Source: Pseudomonadota bacterium
GTDB taxonomy: Bacteria > Pseudomonadota > Alphaproteobacteria > Sphingomonadales > Sphingomonadaceae
Direction: 5' to 3'
DNA: 35,979 nt
NCBI GenBank assembly: GCA_023386135.1
Contig: JAEWKG010000019.1
Coordinates: 1-35,979 of the forward strand
Shown piece by piece: positions 19,368 through 27,438 of this stretch. Position numbers and translations under genes: made by a program. Every line of letters begins with the position of its first letter. Position 1 is the stretch's first letter. The notes under the pieces were generated by a model. The model had not been told where the DNA came from, ran no database searches, and saw only the letters and a list, made by a program, of their open reading frames with translations.

Positions 19368-19431
19368 CGCCGTCTCTCCCAATTATCCGTCCTGAGAGGA
19401 AACCTATCGGCCGGGCCGGTTTCCGCAAGCG

Positions 19432-20655
19432 TCAAGTGACGGCGCTGCGCACTTTGTATTCCGGCCGGTCCCATTCGTCCGCCGCCATGACGGCATCGAT
19501 GTGTTCGACCGCTGCGGCGACCTCGGCATGGGTGGTGTAGAGCGGGGTGAAGCCGAAGCGCAGGATGTCGGGCGCGCGGAAATCTCCGATCACCCCACGC
19601 GCGATCAGTGCCTGCATGATCGCGTAGCCCTCCGTGTGGCGGTAGGACACTTGGCTCCCCCTGTCGGCCGGATCGGCCGGACTGGCGAGCGTGAAGCCCC
19701 AGCGCTCGGCGAGCGGCGTCATCCGCTCGATGAAAAGCTGCGACAGCGAGATCGACTTGGCGCGAACCGCCGCCATGTCGGCCTCGAGGAACAGGTCGAC
19801 CCCGACCTCGAACGCCGCCATCCCGAGAACCGGCGGTGTGCCGACGAGGAATCGCGCGATCCCGGGCGCCGACTCATAGCGATCCTCGAATGCAAACGGC
19901 GCGGCATGGCCGAACCACCCGGTCAGTGCCGGGGTGACCGCGTTCTGATGCCGCTCAGCAACGTACAGGAAGCCCGGTGCTCCCGGCCCGCCGTTCAAAT
20001 ACTTGTACCCGCAGCCGACTGCGAAATCGGCGCTGGCGGCGGTCAGGTCGACCGGGATCGCCCCGGCACTGTGGCTGAGGTCCCAGATCATCAGCGCGCC
20101 ATGATCCTGCGCCAGCTTGGTGACCCGCGCCATGTCGCGCATCTTGCCGGTCTTGTAATGCACCTGGGTCAGCAGGACGGCCGCGACCCTCTCGTCGATC
20201 GCGCCTTCGATCTCATCAGGTTGAACCATTTGTGCGCGGACCTGGCGGCCGGTCAGCGCCTCGATTCCCTGCATGATGTAGATGTCGGTCGGGAAGTTGC
20301 CGCTCTCCGACAGGATCACGTTCCGCCCCTGCTGCAGGGCAATCGCCGCGGTCAGCGCCTTGAAAACGTTGATCGAGGTCGAATCGCACGCGACCACCTC
20401 GCCCCCCCGCGCCCCGATCAGTCGGCCGATCTTGTCCCCGATCCGTTGCGGCGTCCCGACCCAGTCGGCCTTGTTCCAAGAAGTGATCAGCCCTCCGCCC
20501 CACTCGCTGCGGACCGTTTCCAGCACCCGCGCCTCGGTCGCCTTGGGCAGCGCGCCGAGCGAGTTGCCGTCGAGGTAGATCACTCCCTCGGGCAGCACGA
20601 AGCGGTCGCGGAAATGCGCCAGCGGGTCGGCGGCGTCGAGAGCATCAGGTGCCAT
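19432..20655 (-). CDS. kynU: Kynureninase
   Basis: This PLP-dependent enzyme of 407 residues cleaves kynurenine to anthranilate and alanine (or 3-hydroxykynurenine to 3-hydroxyanthranilate). The N-terminus has YLDGNSLGALP. PLP contacts include SESGNFPTD and IWDLSHSAGAIPVDL, and the Schiff-base lysine is K218 in GCGYKYLNGGPGAPGF. The C-terminal DILRFGFTPLYTTHAEV completes the family pattern. ATG 20655 gives the usual length; the frame stays open upstream but is not conserved-looking, and no strong ribosome site is visible. No kynA or kynB partner lies in the window, so the pathway must be completed elsewhere. It is divergent from the APH-like gene, with 58 bases between them. Confidence 0.93.
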   Translation of the reverse strand: MAPDALDAADPLAHFRDRFVLPEGVIYLDGNSLGALPKATEARVLETVRSEWGGGLITSWNKADWVGTPQRIGDKIGRLIGARGGEVVACDSTSINVFKALTAAIALQQGRNVILSESGNFPTDIYIMQGIEALTGRQVRAQMVQPDEIEGAIDERVAAVLLTQVHYKTGKMRDMARVTKLAQDHGALMIWDLSHSAGAIPVDLTAASADFAVGCGYKYLNGGPGAPGFLYVAERHQNAVTPALTGWFGHAAPFAFEDRYESAPGIARFLVGTPPVLGMAAFEVGVDLFLEADMAAVRAKSISLSQLFIERMTPLAERWGFTLASPADPADRGSQVSYRHTEGYAIMQALIARGVIGDFRAPDILRFGFTPLYTTHAEVAAAVEHIDAVMAADEWDRPEYKVRSAVT

Positions 20656-20713
20656 GACGCTACCGCATAGAAGCGTTTGCCAGCCCAGCGCAAATCGCGC
20701 ACGGTGACGCACG

Positions 20714-21730
20714 ATGGGAGATACCGAAGACTTGGCGAACGCCCTGCGCGACGCCGCTCGCGAAGCCGGCCTCGCGGTTGCCGAGGTCGATGGCCTGCGA
20801 TTGTTATCAGGCGGGGCGAGCAAGGAAATGTGGGCGTTCGACCTCATTGGAGACGGCGGCGCCGCGACCCCGCTGGTGCTGCGCAGGCAACCTGTGGGCC
20901 GCCCCTTCTCCTCGCAGGGCCTACCCAGCGTCGCGGCCGAAGCCGCGTTGGTGCGGCTGGCGGACAGCGTCGGCGTGCCGGTGCCCTCGGTCGCGTTCGA
21001 GCTGCCGCCGGGATCGCCCGCCGGCGACGGCTACGCGATGGCGCGGATCGTCGGCGAGACGGTCGGCGGCCGCGTGCTCAAGCTGCCCGACCTGGCCGAG
21101 GCCCGCGCCGGCATGGCCCGCCACTGCGGCGAAATCCTCGCCCGGCTCCACGGTGCGAGCGGCTACGAAGACCTCGGCCTGCGCCACATCGGCGCGCGGG
21201 AAGAGCTCGCCGCGCTGGAGGAGCGCCACCGCGCGACCGGTCACGACCGCCCCGTGTTTGAACTCGCGCTACGCTGGCTCAAGGACAACCTGCCGGAGGA
21301 GCGCACCCGCGCCCTCCTCCACGGCGACTTCCGCAACGGCAACGTGATGGTCGGGCCCGACGGCATCCGCGCGGTGCTCGACTGGGAGCTCGCGCATGTG
21401 GGCCCGCCGGTCTACGATCTCGCGTGGCTGTGCGTGACCAGCTGGCGCTTCCAGCGGCCCGAGCTGCCGGTGGGAGGCTTCGGCACGCGCGAGGACCTGA
21501 TCGCCGGTTACGAGAGCGCCGGCGGCGCGCCGGTCGACCGCGCCGAGTTGCACGCGTGGGAGGTTTTCCAGACGATGAACTGGGGCGTGATGTGCGCCGG
21601 AGTGGCGGAAGCCTTCGTCGAGGGCAGCCGCTCGATCGAGGCCGGGGTCATCGCCCGCCGCGCTTCCGAGACCGAGTTCGACCTGATGCGCCTCCTCGCA
21701 CCGGACCACGAGGCCTGGAATGTTCGATAG
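20714..21730 (+). CDS. APH-family phosphotransferase (ACAD10/11-associated type)
   Basis: This 338-residue protein has the aminoglycoside phosphotransferase/choline-kinase fold. The catalytic loop HGDFRNGNVM has aspartate 205 and asparagine 210, and the metal-binding aspartate 223 is in VLDWELA, equivalent to DFG. These are intact, so it should be an active kinase. Homologues linked to acyl-CoA dehydrogenases (human ACAD10/11 kinase domains) phosphorylate 4-hydroxyacyl-CoAs to allow their breakdown; that function is a reasonable inference here, not antibiotic resistance. It overlaps the next gene by 11 bases. The ribosome site is weak. Confidence 0.85.
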   Translation: MGDTEDLANALRDAAREAGLAVAEVDGLRLLSGGASKEMWAFDLIGDGGAATPLVLRRQPVGRPFSSQGLPSVAAEAALVRLADSVGVPVPSVAFELPPGSPAGDGYAMARIVGETVGGRVLKLPDLAEARAGMARHCGEILARLHGASGYEDLGLRHIGAREELAALEERHRATGHDRPVFELALRWLKDNLPEERTRALLHGDFRNGNVMVGPDGIRAVLDWELAHVGPPVYDLAWLCVTSWRFQRPELPVGGFGTREDLIAGYESAGGAPVDRAELHAWEVFQTMNWGVMCAGVAEAFVEGSRSIEAGVIARRASETEFDLMRLLAPDHEAWNVR

Positions 21731-22076
21731 ACCCGCCCCATCCCTCCTCATCGCCGAGGCCCGCCGCGCGCTCGACGCCGGCGTCGCCGCGGGCTTCCCG
21801 CAGAAGGTGGTCGCCAACGCGCTCGGCATCGCCCAGCGGCAGCTCGAGACAGGGCCGGCGCTGGCTGAAGCGGAGCACTCACGACTTCGAGGATTGCTCG
21901 ATCAGAACGGCGACCTCGCTGCGCTCAACGCGGCTCTCGCCTCGGCCATTCGCGCCGGTGGCGTCGCGCTCGATACTCCGCAACTGATGGAGCACCTGAT
22001 CCTCACCACGGTGGCCAAGCTGGAGATCGACCAGCCCGCCTACCCCGCGTTCAAGGCCTGGCGCGAGGGCGCTTAA
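21720..22076 (+). CDS. DUF6285 domain protein
   Basis: This small helical cytosolic protein of 118 residues begins MFDRPAPSLLIAEARRAL and ends YPAFKAWREGA. Its length and sequence pattern match the DUF6285 family, which usually sits beside APH-like kinases and acyl-CoA dehydrogenases. Its start lies 11 bases inside the end of the kinase gene, indicating coupled translation and probably a joint function. The biochemical role is unknown. It converges with the FMN reductase gene, overlapping its stop by four bases. Confidence 0.8.
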   Translation: MFDRPAPSLLIAEARRALDAGVAAGFPQKVVANALGIAQRQLETGPALAEAEHSRLRGLLDQNGDLAALNAALASAIRAGGVALDTPQLMEHLILTTVAKLEIDQPAYPAFKAWREGA

Positions 22077-22645
22077 TCGCCGCCCAGCGAGGCGAGGCTG
22101 CGCGCCCCGTCGACCACCTGCTTCGCGACCAGTTCCAACTGCCCGCGCGAGCGTTCGTCGAGCCGCTCGCCATCTTGCGCAAACATGTCCGGCCCGACGC
22201 GGATCGTGGCTCCCAGAGGGGTCGGCCAACCGCGGAGCGCGTGCACCACGGTGCGCAAGGTCTGCATCGTGTTGACGGTCGCCTGGTCCCCGTAGGCGGT
22301 TGCGATCAGGCCAACCGCGCGCCCGTCGAGATAGGGCCGCGCGTCGTTCGCCAGGTCTTCGAGGTAATCGAGCGCGTTCTTGACCAGGCCCGATACGGTG
22401 CCGTGATAGCCGGGCGCGGAGATCAGCAGACCGTCCGCGTTGCGCACCGCCTCGACCATCTCGGCCCCGTCCTGCGAGGTGTGGCCCGGCCCGCGATAGT
22501 GCGGCAGGGCAGCGAGATAACTGCCGTCGAACAGCGTCACCGCCGCGCCCTCTGCCTCGGCTGAAGCGATCGCTGCCTTGAGTGCGAGTTCGGTCGCGCT
22601 GCCGGGGGAAACCGTGCCGCCGATGGCGACGATGCGGGGGGTCAA
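22073..22645 (-). CDS. NADPH-dependent FMN reductase family protein
   Basis: This flavodoxin-fold oxidoreductase of about 190 residues probably reduces FMN or a quinone with NAD(P)H. The phosphate-binding loop IGGTVSPGSATELAL is near the N-terminus; APGYHGTVSGLVKNALDYLED is the typical flavin/dimer segment. The start is TTG 22645, whose TTGA overlaps the glpD stop, with AGGAG eight bases upstream. A longer open frame extends into glpD but reads basic, non-family sequence. Translation is therefore coupled to glpD, which may supply or share reduced flavin; that link is inference. Confidence 0.88.
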   Translation of the reverse strand: MTPRIVAIGGTVSPGSATELALKAAIASAEAEGAAVTLFDGSYLAALPHYRGPGHTSQDGAEMVEAVRNADGLLISAPGYHGTVSGLVKNALDYLEDLANDARPYLDGRAVGLIATAYGDQATVNTMQTLRTVVHALRGWPTPLGATIRVGPDMFAQDGERLDERSRGQLELVAKQVVDGARSLASLGGD

Positions 22646-24108
22646 GCGGGTTGCTCCTGCGCGAGAAAGTGTTCCAGCGCCTCTCGCTGATCGGCGGAGA
22701 AACGCAAGCCCAGCTTGGTCCGCCGCCACAGGATGTCGTCGGCGGTCATGGCCCACTCGCGCTGGCGGAGATGGTGGACTTCGCCGGTGGTTAGGCCGTG
22801 GCCGAGATGCTCACCGGCCAAGATGTCGGCGGCCAGCGTCCCATATGCCTTGACCAAGCGATCGGCCCATTCGGGTCGGAGAAACGCATGGCGCGCCAGC
22901 AGGTCCGCGACCAGTTCAGGCTGGCCGTCGAGCGGGAAATTCCCGCCCGGCAGCGGCACACTGGCGGTCCAGCCCGGCCCAGCAAGTTCCGGCAGCCGAT
23001 CGGCGAGGAACTCAACCGCCTCCTCCGCAAGATGGCGATAGGTTGTGATCTTGCCGCCGAAGACGCTGAGGATCGGCGCGCCTTCGCTCTGGTCCGACAG
23101 CTCGAAGCGGTAGCCGCGCGTCGCGGCCTCGGGTTTCCCCGACCCATCGTCGACCAGCGGCCGCACGCCGGCGTAGGACCACACCACATCCTCGGGCCGC
23201 ACCGGCTGGCGGAAGAAGCGGCTCGCACCCCGGCAGAGGTATGCGATCTCCTCCGCGCTCGCTTCGATCGGCGCGCCGGGCGGGTGATCGCGGTCGGTGG
23301 TGCCGATGAGCGTGAAGTCGCGCTCGTAGGGAATGGCGAAGAAGATGCGCCCGTCGGGGAGCTGGAAGAAATAGGGATAGGGGTGGTCGAATAGCTTCGA
23401 CACCACGACGTGCGAGCCGCGCACCAGGCGGATGCCGCTGTCGCTGTCCTCATGCGCGACGCCGAGCACCTTGAGCACAGCAGGCCCGGCCGCGTTAACC
23501 ACCGCGCGGGCGGTGAACACGCCCTGCGACGTCGCGATCCGCCAGCCGCTTCCCGCGCGCTCGATCCGCTCGACAAAACACCGGGTGCGCACCTCGGCCC
23601 CGCGGTCGGCCGCGTCGCGCGCGTTAAGCACCACCAATCGCGCGTCGTCGACCCAGCAGTCCGAATAGACGAAACCGTGGGTAAACTCGGGCTTCAGCGG
23701 CGCGCCCGCCGGGTGCTCGCCGAGCCGGATCGTCTCGGTCGCGGGCAGCTTTCGCCGCGCGCCGATGTGGTCGTAGAGGAACAGCCCCAGCCGCAGCAGC
23801 CAGCGCGGGCGTAGGCCGCTGACGTAGGGCAGCACGAAGCGCATCGGCCAGATGATGTGCGGCGCGATCGCCCACAGCCGCTCGCGCTCGCCGAGCGCCT
23901 CGCGCACCAGGCCGAATTCGTAGTGCTCGAGGTAGCGCAGGCCACCGTGGATGAGCTTGCTCGACGCCGAGGACGTGCCGCCGGCGAGGTCGCCCGCCTC
24001 CAGCAGAAGGACCCGCACGCCGCGCCCCGCGAGGTCGCGCGCGATCCCCGCGCCGTTCACGCCGCCGCCGATCACCGCGATGTCGAAGGATCGTTCAGCC
24101 TCGGCCAC
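22642..24108 (-). CDS. glpD: Glycerol-3-phosphate dehydrogenase (FAD, aerobic)
   Basis: This 488-residue membrane-associated flavoenzyme oxidises glycerol 3-phosphate to dihydroxyacetone phosphate and passes electrons to quinone. The FAD-binding motif VIGGGVNGAGIARDLAGRG is at about 11-29. Further family motifs are TSSASSKLIHGGLRYLE, VVNAAGP, IGTTDRDH and SVFGGKITTYR. Length fits GlpD. The start is GTG 24108 with AGGAG four bases upstream. It is first in a pair with the FMN reductase. Together with the monoacylglycerol-lipase-like gene it could serve glycerol released from lipids; no glpK or glpF is in the window. Confidence 0.95.
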   Translation of the reverse strand: MAEAERSFDIAVIGGGVNGAGIARDLAGRGVRVLLLEAGDLAGGTSSASSKLIHGGLRYLEHYEFGLVREALGERERLWAIAPHIIWPMRFVLPYVSGLRPRWLLRLGLFLYDHIGARRKLPATETIRLGEHPAGAPLKPEFTHGFVYSDCWVDDARLVVLNARDAADRGAEVRTRCFVERIERAGSGWRIATSQGVFTARAVVNAAGPAVLKVLGVAHEDSDSGIRLVRGSHVVVSKLFDHPYPYFFQLPDGRIFFAIPYERDFTLIGTTDRDHPPGAPIEASAEEIAYLCRGASRFFRQPVRPEDVVWSYAGVRPLVDDGSGKPEAATRGYRFELSDQSEGAPILSVFGGKITTYRHLAEEAVEFLADRLPELAGPGWTASVPLPGGNFPLDGQPELVADLLARHAFLRPEWADRLVKAYGTLAADILAGEHLGHGLTTGEVHHLRQREWAMTADDILWRRTKLGLRFSADQREALEHFLAQEQPA

Positions 24109-24134
24109 ACCGCTCCTGCACGATAATGCGCCAA

Positions 24135-24211
24135 TGGTAGCGGAGGAGGGACTTGAACCCCCGACACGCGGATTATGATTCCGCTGCTCTAACCAGCTGA
24201 GCTACTCCGCC
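24135..24211 (-). tRNA. tRNA-Met (CAT), elongator type
   Basis: The 77-base minus-strand sequence folds as a cloverleaf. The acceptor is GGCGGAG with CTCCGCT and an encoded ACCA end; the D-arm contains AGCTCAGCTGGTTAGAGC. The anticodon stem GCGGA/TCCGC holds the loop ATCATAA, giving anticodon CAT. The T-loop is TTCAAGT. The first acceptor pair is G-U. The loop begins AT rather than CT, and the body matches alphaproteobacterial elongator Met rather than the lysidine-modified tRNA-Ile, so Met is favoured. Confidence 0.95.
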
Positions 24212-24273
24212 CCGTGGGCAGGCCGGGCAGGCGCCCGGACAGGCGGCGCATTTAGGTGGACGCTTGCACCCGG

Positions 24274-24783
24274 TCAACCGCGAAACGGCCACCGCTTCAC
24301 GGTCTCCCACGGCCCGCCGCGATAGCGGTGGAGCGCGAGGCCCGCGAAGGCGAAATCGCGCGGCTCGATCACCGCGGCAAGATGCGCCTGCAGTGCCTTC
24401 GCCTTGGTGCTCGAAACCTTGTTTTGCACCGTGACGTGAAGGCGGAGCGCCTGCTGGTCCTGCGCGGTGAGCAGGCCGTGAAAGCGGCCGGCGATGAGCC
24501 CGCGCAGTTCGAGCATCGCCGGGCTGGACAGCTTGAGCGCGGTTCCCCCGCCGAGCGACATAATCCCTTCGAGCCGCGCCGGCACCGGCTTCGCGCGCGC
24601 CTCGGCGGAGAGAACGTCCTTCAACTCCTCCTCGTAAGGCGCTGGAATCGCGTGGAACAGCGTGACGTGCGCCTTGAGGAAATTGCGCTCGGGCGGGAAG
24701 TGGTCCCGACGCAGCTGATCGGCGCGCGATTGCAGCGCCTCGGGCAATTCGGCGGTGACGATCAGCGACGCCAAATCGCGCAC
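24274..24783 (-). CDS. 2'-5' RNA ligase-like 2H phosphoesterase
   Basis: This protein of about 169 residues belongs to the 2H phosphoesterase superfamily. Both signature motifs are present: H39-V-T41 in KAHVTLFH and H116-V-T118 in RLHVTVQN. Such proteins cleave or join 2'-5' or cyclic phosphodiester bonds in RNA or nucleotides; the exact substrate is unknown. The start is GTG 24783, four bases after the mltG stop; longer frames upstream are shadows of mltG. It is the last gene of the acpP-fabF-mltG group and is followed by tRNA-Met 62 bases away. Confidence 0.85.
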   Translation of the reverse strand: MRDLASLIVTAELPEALQSRADQLRRDHFPPERNFLKAHVTLFHAIPAPYEEELKDVLSAEARAKPVPARLEGIMSLGGGTALKLSSPAMLELRGLIAGRFHGLLTAQDQQALRLHVTVQNKVSSTKAKALQAHLAAVIEPRDFAFAGLALHRYRGGPWETVKRWPFRG

Positions 24784-24787
24784 GTGG

Positions 24788-25750
24788 CTAGTCGAGCTCC
24801 CCGCGCGCGCGGCGGATGGCGAACCAGCGCTGGACGTTGGCGTTGTGCTCGGCGAGCGTGGCGGCGAACACGTGCCCACCCTTGCCATTGGCAACCATGT
24901 ACAGCGCGTCGGTCGACGCCGGGTTGAGCACCGCCGCTATGCTGTCTCGTCCCGGATTGGTGATCGGCCCGACCGGCAGCCCGCTCATGGTGTAGGTGTT
25001 ATAGCCATTGACCGCGGCGATCTCGCTCTGACGGATGCGGCGGCCCAAAGGTTTGCCCTTGGTGATCGGGTAGATGATCGTGGGATCGGCCTGCAGCGGC
25101 ATCCCCGACTTCACCCGGTTCGAGTAGAGCCCGGCGACCATCCGCCGCTCGCTCGCGACGCCGGTCTCCTTTTCGACGATCGAGGCCAGCGTCAGCGCCT
25201 GCTCGGGCGTCGTAACCGCGATGCCGGGTTTGCGCTTCGACCACGCTTCGGCGAGGTATTTGGTCATCGCTGCCTGCATCCGCGCAAGTACCTTCACGCG
25301 GCTCTCGCCGCGCTCGAAATCGTAGGTGTCGGGGAGGACCGAGCCCTCCTCCGGCACCGGGATCGGACCGGTCAGCAGCGGTTCGGCTATCAGCTTCTCG
25401 TAGACGCTGATCGAGGGCAGGCCCTCAGGCACGGTGACGAAACGGCGGATGACCTGGCCGTGCTGCAGCGTGTCGAGGATCGTCGCGGCGCTCGACCCGG
25501 CGAGAATCGCGAATTCGCCGCGCTGGACCGGATCGCCGCTGCCGAGGATTTTGGCGCGGAGCAGGAAACTGCTCTTCGAACCGACCAGCCCCTCCTTCTC
25601 GAGCTTGCCTGCGACCGAAGTCAGCGTGGCGCCGTCGGGCACGGTGAAGGCGGTGTTCTTGCCCACCGCGCTCGAGCCGTACCAGCCCCAGGCGAACCAC
25701 ACGAAAGCCAGTGCGGCGACCGCGATGAGCGCCAGCGCGGCCTTGCGCAT
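24788..25750 (-). CDS. mltG: Endolytic murein transglycosylase
   Basis: This 320-residue inner-membrane YceG/MltG enzyme cuts nascent peptidoglycan strands and so sets glycan length. Residues 4-24 form a single N-terminal transmembrane helix. A LysM-like segment (TVPDGATLTSVAGKL) follows, then the catalytic domain with the active-site glutamate in ASIVEKETG (about 189-197) and the conserved SGLPVGPITNPG. The start is one base from the fabF stop, so translation is coupled. The acpP-fabF-mltG order is common in alphaproteobacteria. Confidence 0.96.
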   Translation of the reverse strand: MRKAALALIAVAALAFVWFAWGWYGSSAVGKNTAFTVPDGATLTSVAGKLEKEGLVGSKSSFLLRAKILGSGDPVQRGEFAILAGSSAATILDTLQHGQVIRRFVTVPEGLPSISVYEKLIAEPLLTGPIPVPEEGSVLPDTYDFERGESRVKVLARMQAAMTKYLAEAWSKRKPGIAVTTPEQALTLASIVEKETGVASERRMVAGLYSNRVKSGMPLQADPTIIYPITKGKPLGRRIRQSEIAAVNGYNTYTMSGLPVGPITNPGRDSIAAVLNPASTDALYMVANGKGGHVFAATLAEHNANVQRWFAIRRARGELD

Positions 25751-25751
25751 G

Positions 25752-27011
25752 TCAGTCGACCTTCTTGAAGATCACGCTCGCGTTGGTGCCGCCGAAGCCG
25801 AAGCTGTTCGAAAGCGCGGCATGGACTTCGCGGTGCTTGGCCTTGTGCGGCACAAGGTCGACGCCCTCGGTCCCCTCGTCCGGGTCGTCGAGGTTGAGCG
25901 TCGGCGGCACCACCTGGTCGCGGATCGCGAGCACGCAGAAGATGCCCTCGACCGCGCCTGCTCCACCGAGCAGGTGGCCGATGGCCGACTTGGTGCTCGA
26001 CATCGATGCGCCCGAGAGGTCGTCGCCCAGCACGCGCTTGACCGCGGCGAGTTCGATCGTGTCGGCCATCGTCGAGGTGCCGTGCGCGTTGACGTAGTCG
26101 ATGTCGCCCGGGCCCATGCCGGCCTTGCGCAGCGCCATCTTCATCGCCAGCTCGGCGCCCTTGCCTTCGGGGTGCGGCGCGGTGACGTGGTAGGCATCGC
26201 CAGAGAGGCCGTAGCCGACCACCTCGGCGTAGATCTTCGCGCCGCGCGCCTTGGCGTGCTCGTATTCCTCGAGCACCATCACGCCCGCACCCTCGCCCAT
26301 CACGAAGCCGTCGCGGCCCTTGTCGTAGGGGCGGCTGGCCTGCTCGGGCCGGTCGTTCATGCTCATGTTGAGCGCCTTGGCCTGCGCGAAACCGGCCAAG
26401 CCGAGCGGATTGATCGTCGATTCCGCGCCGCCCGCGAGCATCACGTCGGCGTCATCGTCCTTGATCATGCGCGCCGCGTCACCGATCGAGTGCGCGCCGG
26501 TCGAGCAAGCGGTGACCACGGAGTGGTTGGGGCCCATCAGGCCGTACTTGATCGAGACCTGGCCGCTGGTGAGGTTGATCAGCCGTCCGTGCACGAAGTG
26601 CGGGGACACGCGGCCCGGGCCCTTCTCGGCCAGCACCAGCGATTCGCTCTCGATCCCCGGCAGCCCGCCAATGCCCGAGCCGATCGAAACGCCCGCGCGC
26701 TCCTTTTCCACGTCGGTCATGTTGTCGAGGCCGGCGTCCTCGAGCGCTTGGCCCGCGGCGTCGATCGCATAGACGATGAACGGCTCGACCTGGCGCTGCA
26801 CCTTGAAGTCCACGCGCTTGTCGGCGTCGAAGCCGTACTCGTGGTCCTTGGGCTTCACCTCGCCGGCGATCTTCGCCTTCTGGTCGGAGACATCGAAGCG
26901 GGTGATCGGCGCGATGCCGCTCTTGCCCGCGATGAGGTTCTTCCACGTCGTTTCGACATCGCCGCCCAGCGGGGTGACGAGGCCCAGTCCGGTTACGACC
27001 ACTCGGCGCAT
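25752..27011 (-). CDS. fabF: 3-oxoacyl-ACP synthase II
   Basis: This condensing enzyme of 419 residues elongates acyl-ACP with malonyl-ACP in fatty acid synthesis. The nucleophile is C169 in VVTACSTGAHS; the two catalytic histidines lie in NAHGTST (about 308) and AIGHLLGGAGAVEG (about 345). The C-terminus NSFGFGGTNASVIF is typical. ATG 27011 has GGAGAG five bases upstream; the frame is open further but enters the acpP spacer. It follows acpP by 93 bases, which contain a hairpin. Confidence 0.97.
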   Translation of the reverse strand: MRRVVVTGLGLVTPLGGDVETTWKNLIAGKSGIAPITRFDVSDQKAKIAGEVKPKDHEYGFDADKRVDFKVQRQVEPFIVYAIDAAGQALEDAGLDNMTDVEKERAGVSIGSGIGGLPGIESESLVLAEKGPGRVSPHFVHGRLINLTSGQVSIKYGLMGPNHSVVTACSTGAHSIGDAARMIKDDDADVMLAGGAESTINPLGLAGFAQAKALNMSMNDRPEQASRPYDKGRDGFVMGEGAGVMVLEEYEHAKARGAKIYAEVVGYGLSGDAYHVTAPHPEGKGAELAMKMALRKAGMGPGDIDYVNAHGTSTMADTIELAAVKRVLGDDLSGASMSSTKSAIGHLLGGAGAVEGIFCVLAIRDQVVPPTLNLDDPDEGTEGVDLVPHKAKHREVHAALSNSFGFGGTNASVIFKKVD

Positions 27012-27070
27012 GCTACTCTCCGTAAATGCAACAGGCCCGAACCCCTTCGAAGGGTGCGCGCCTGCTGACG

Positions 27071-27097
27071 CCCCGCCGAACGGCGAGCACGGCGGGG
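27071..27097 (-). promoter_or_regulatory. Hairpin between acpP and fabF
   Basis: CCCCGCCG (27071-27078) and CGGCGGGG (27090-27097) form a perfect 8-bp stem just after the acpP stop. No T-run follows, so it is not a classic terminator. It may instead be a partial attenuator or a block to 3' decay, allowing more acpP than fabF message. Confidence 0.4.
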
Positions 27098-27104
27098 TGG
27101 GCAA

Positions 27105-27341
27105 TCAGCCCTTGTGCTCTTCGATGTACTTGGTCGCGTCGCCGACGGTGGTGATCTTCTCGGCCGCGTCGTCGGGGATTTCCACGCCGAATTCTTCCTC
27201 GAAGGCCATCACCAGCTCGACGATGTCGAGGCTGTCCGCGCCCAGATCGTCGATGAAGCTCGCGTCCTGGGTGACCTTGTCGGCCTCGACGCCGAGGTGT
27301 TCGACGACGATCTTCTGCACGCGTTCGGCGGTATCGCTCAT
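27105..27341 (-). CDS. acpP: Acyl carrier protein
   Basis: This 78-residue acidic helical carrier protein holds growing acyl chains in fatty acid synthesis. Serine 37 in GADSLDIVEL is the 4'-phosphopantetheine site. Length, acidity and sequence (FEEEFGVEIPDDAAEKI) are standard. ATG 27341 has GAGGG upstream. It is the first gene of the acpP-fabF-mltG-2H phosphoesterase group. Confidence 0.98.
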   Translation of the reverse strand: MSDTAERVQKIVVEHLGVEADKVTQDASFIDDLGADSLDIVELVMAFEEEFGVEIPDDAAEKITTVGDATKYIEEHKG

Positions 27342-27381
27342 GAGTGTTTCCCTCTTGAGTTGGGGTTTCGAATTAGCTGTC

Positions 27382-27410
27382 GCCCTAATGAACGCGATTA
27401 CGGCTGGCAA
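27382..27410 (-). promoter_or_regulatory. Candidate promoter of acpP
   Basis: On the minus strand TTGCCA (27410-27405) is followed after 17 bases by TAGGGC (27387-27382), about 40 bases ahead of acpP. The -35 matches well, the -10 poorly. It is the best sigma-70-like pair in this gap. Confidence 0.3.
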
Positions 27411-27438
27411 GTGCCCGCCCACGCGTGGTGACGAGTGG

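Noticed and set aside
20714..21730. Aminoglycoside resistance kinase
   Set aside because: It has the APH fold but is paired with DUF6285 near an acyl-CoA dehydrogenase, the context of acyl-CoA kinases.
24135..24211. tRNA-Ile2 with a lysidine-modified CAT anticodon
   Set aside because: The anticodon loop ATCATAA and the body match alphaproteobacterial elongator Met; Ile2 loops usually start CTCATAA.
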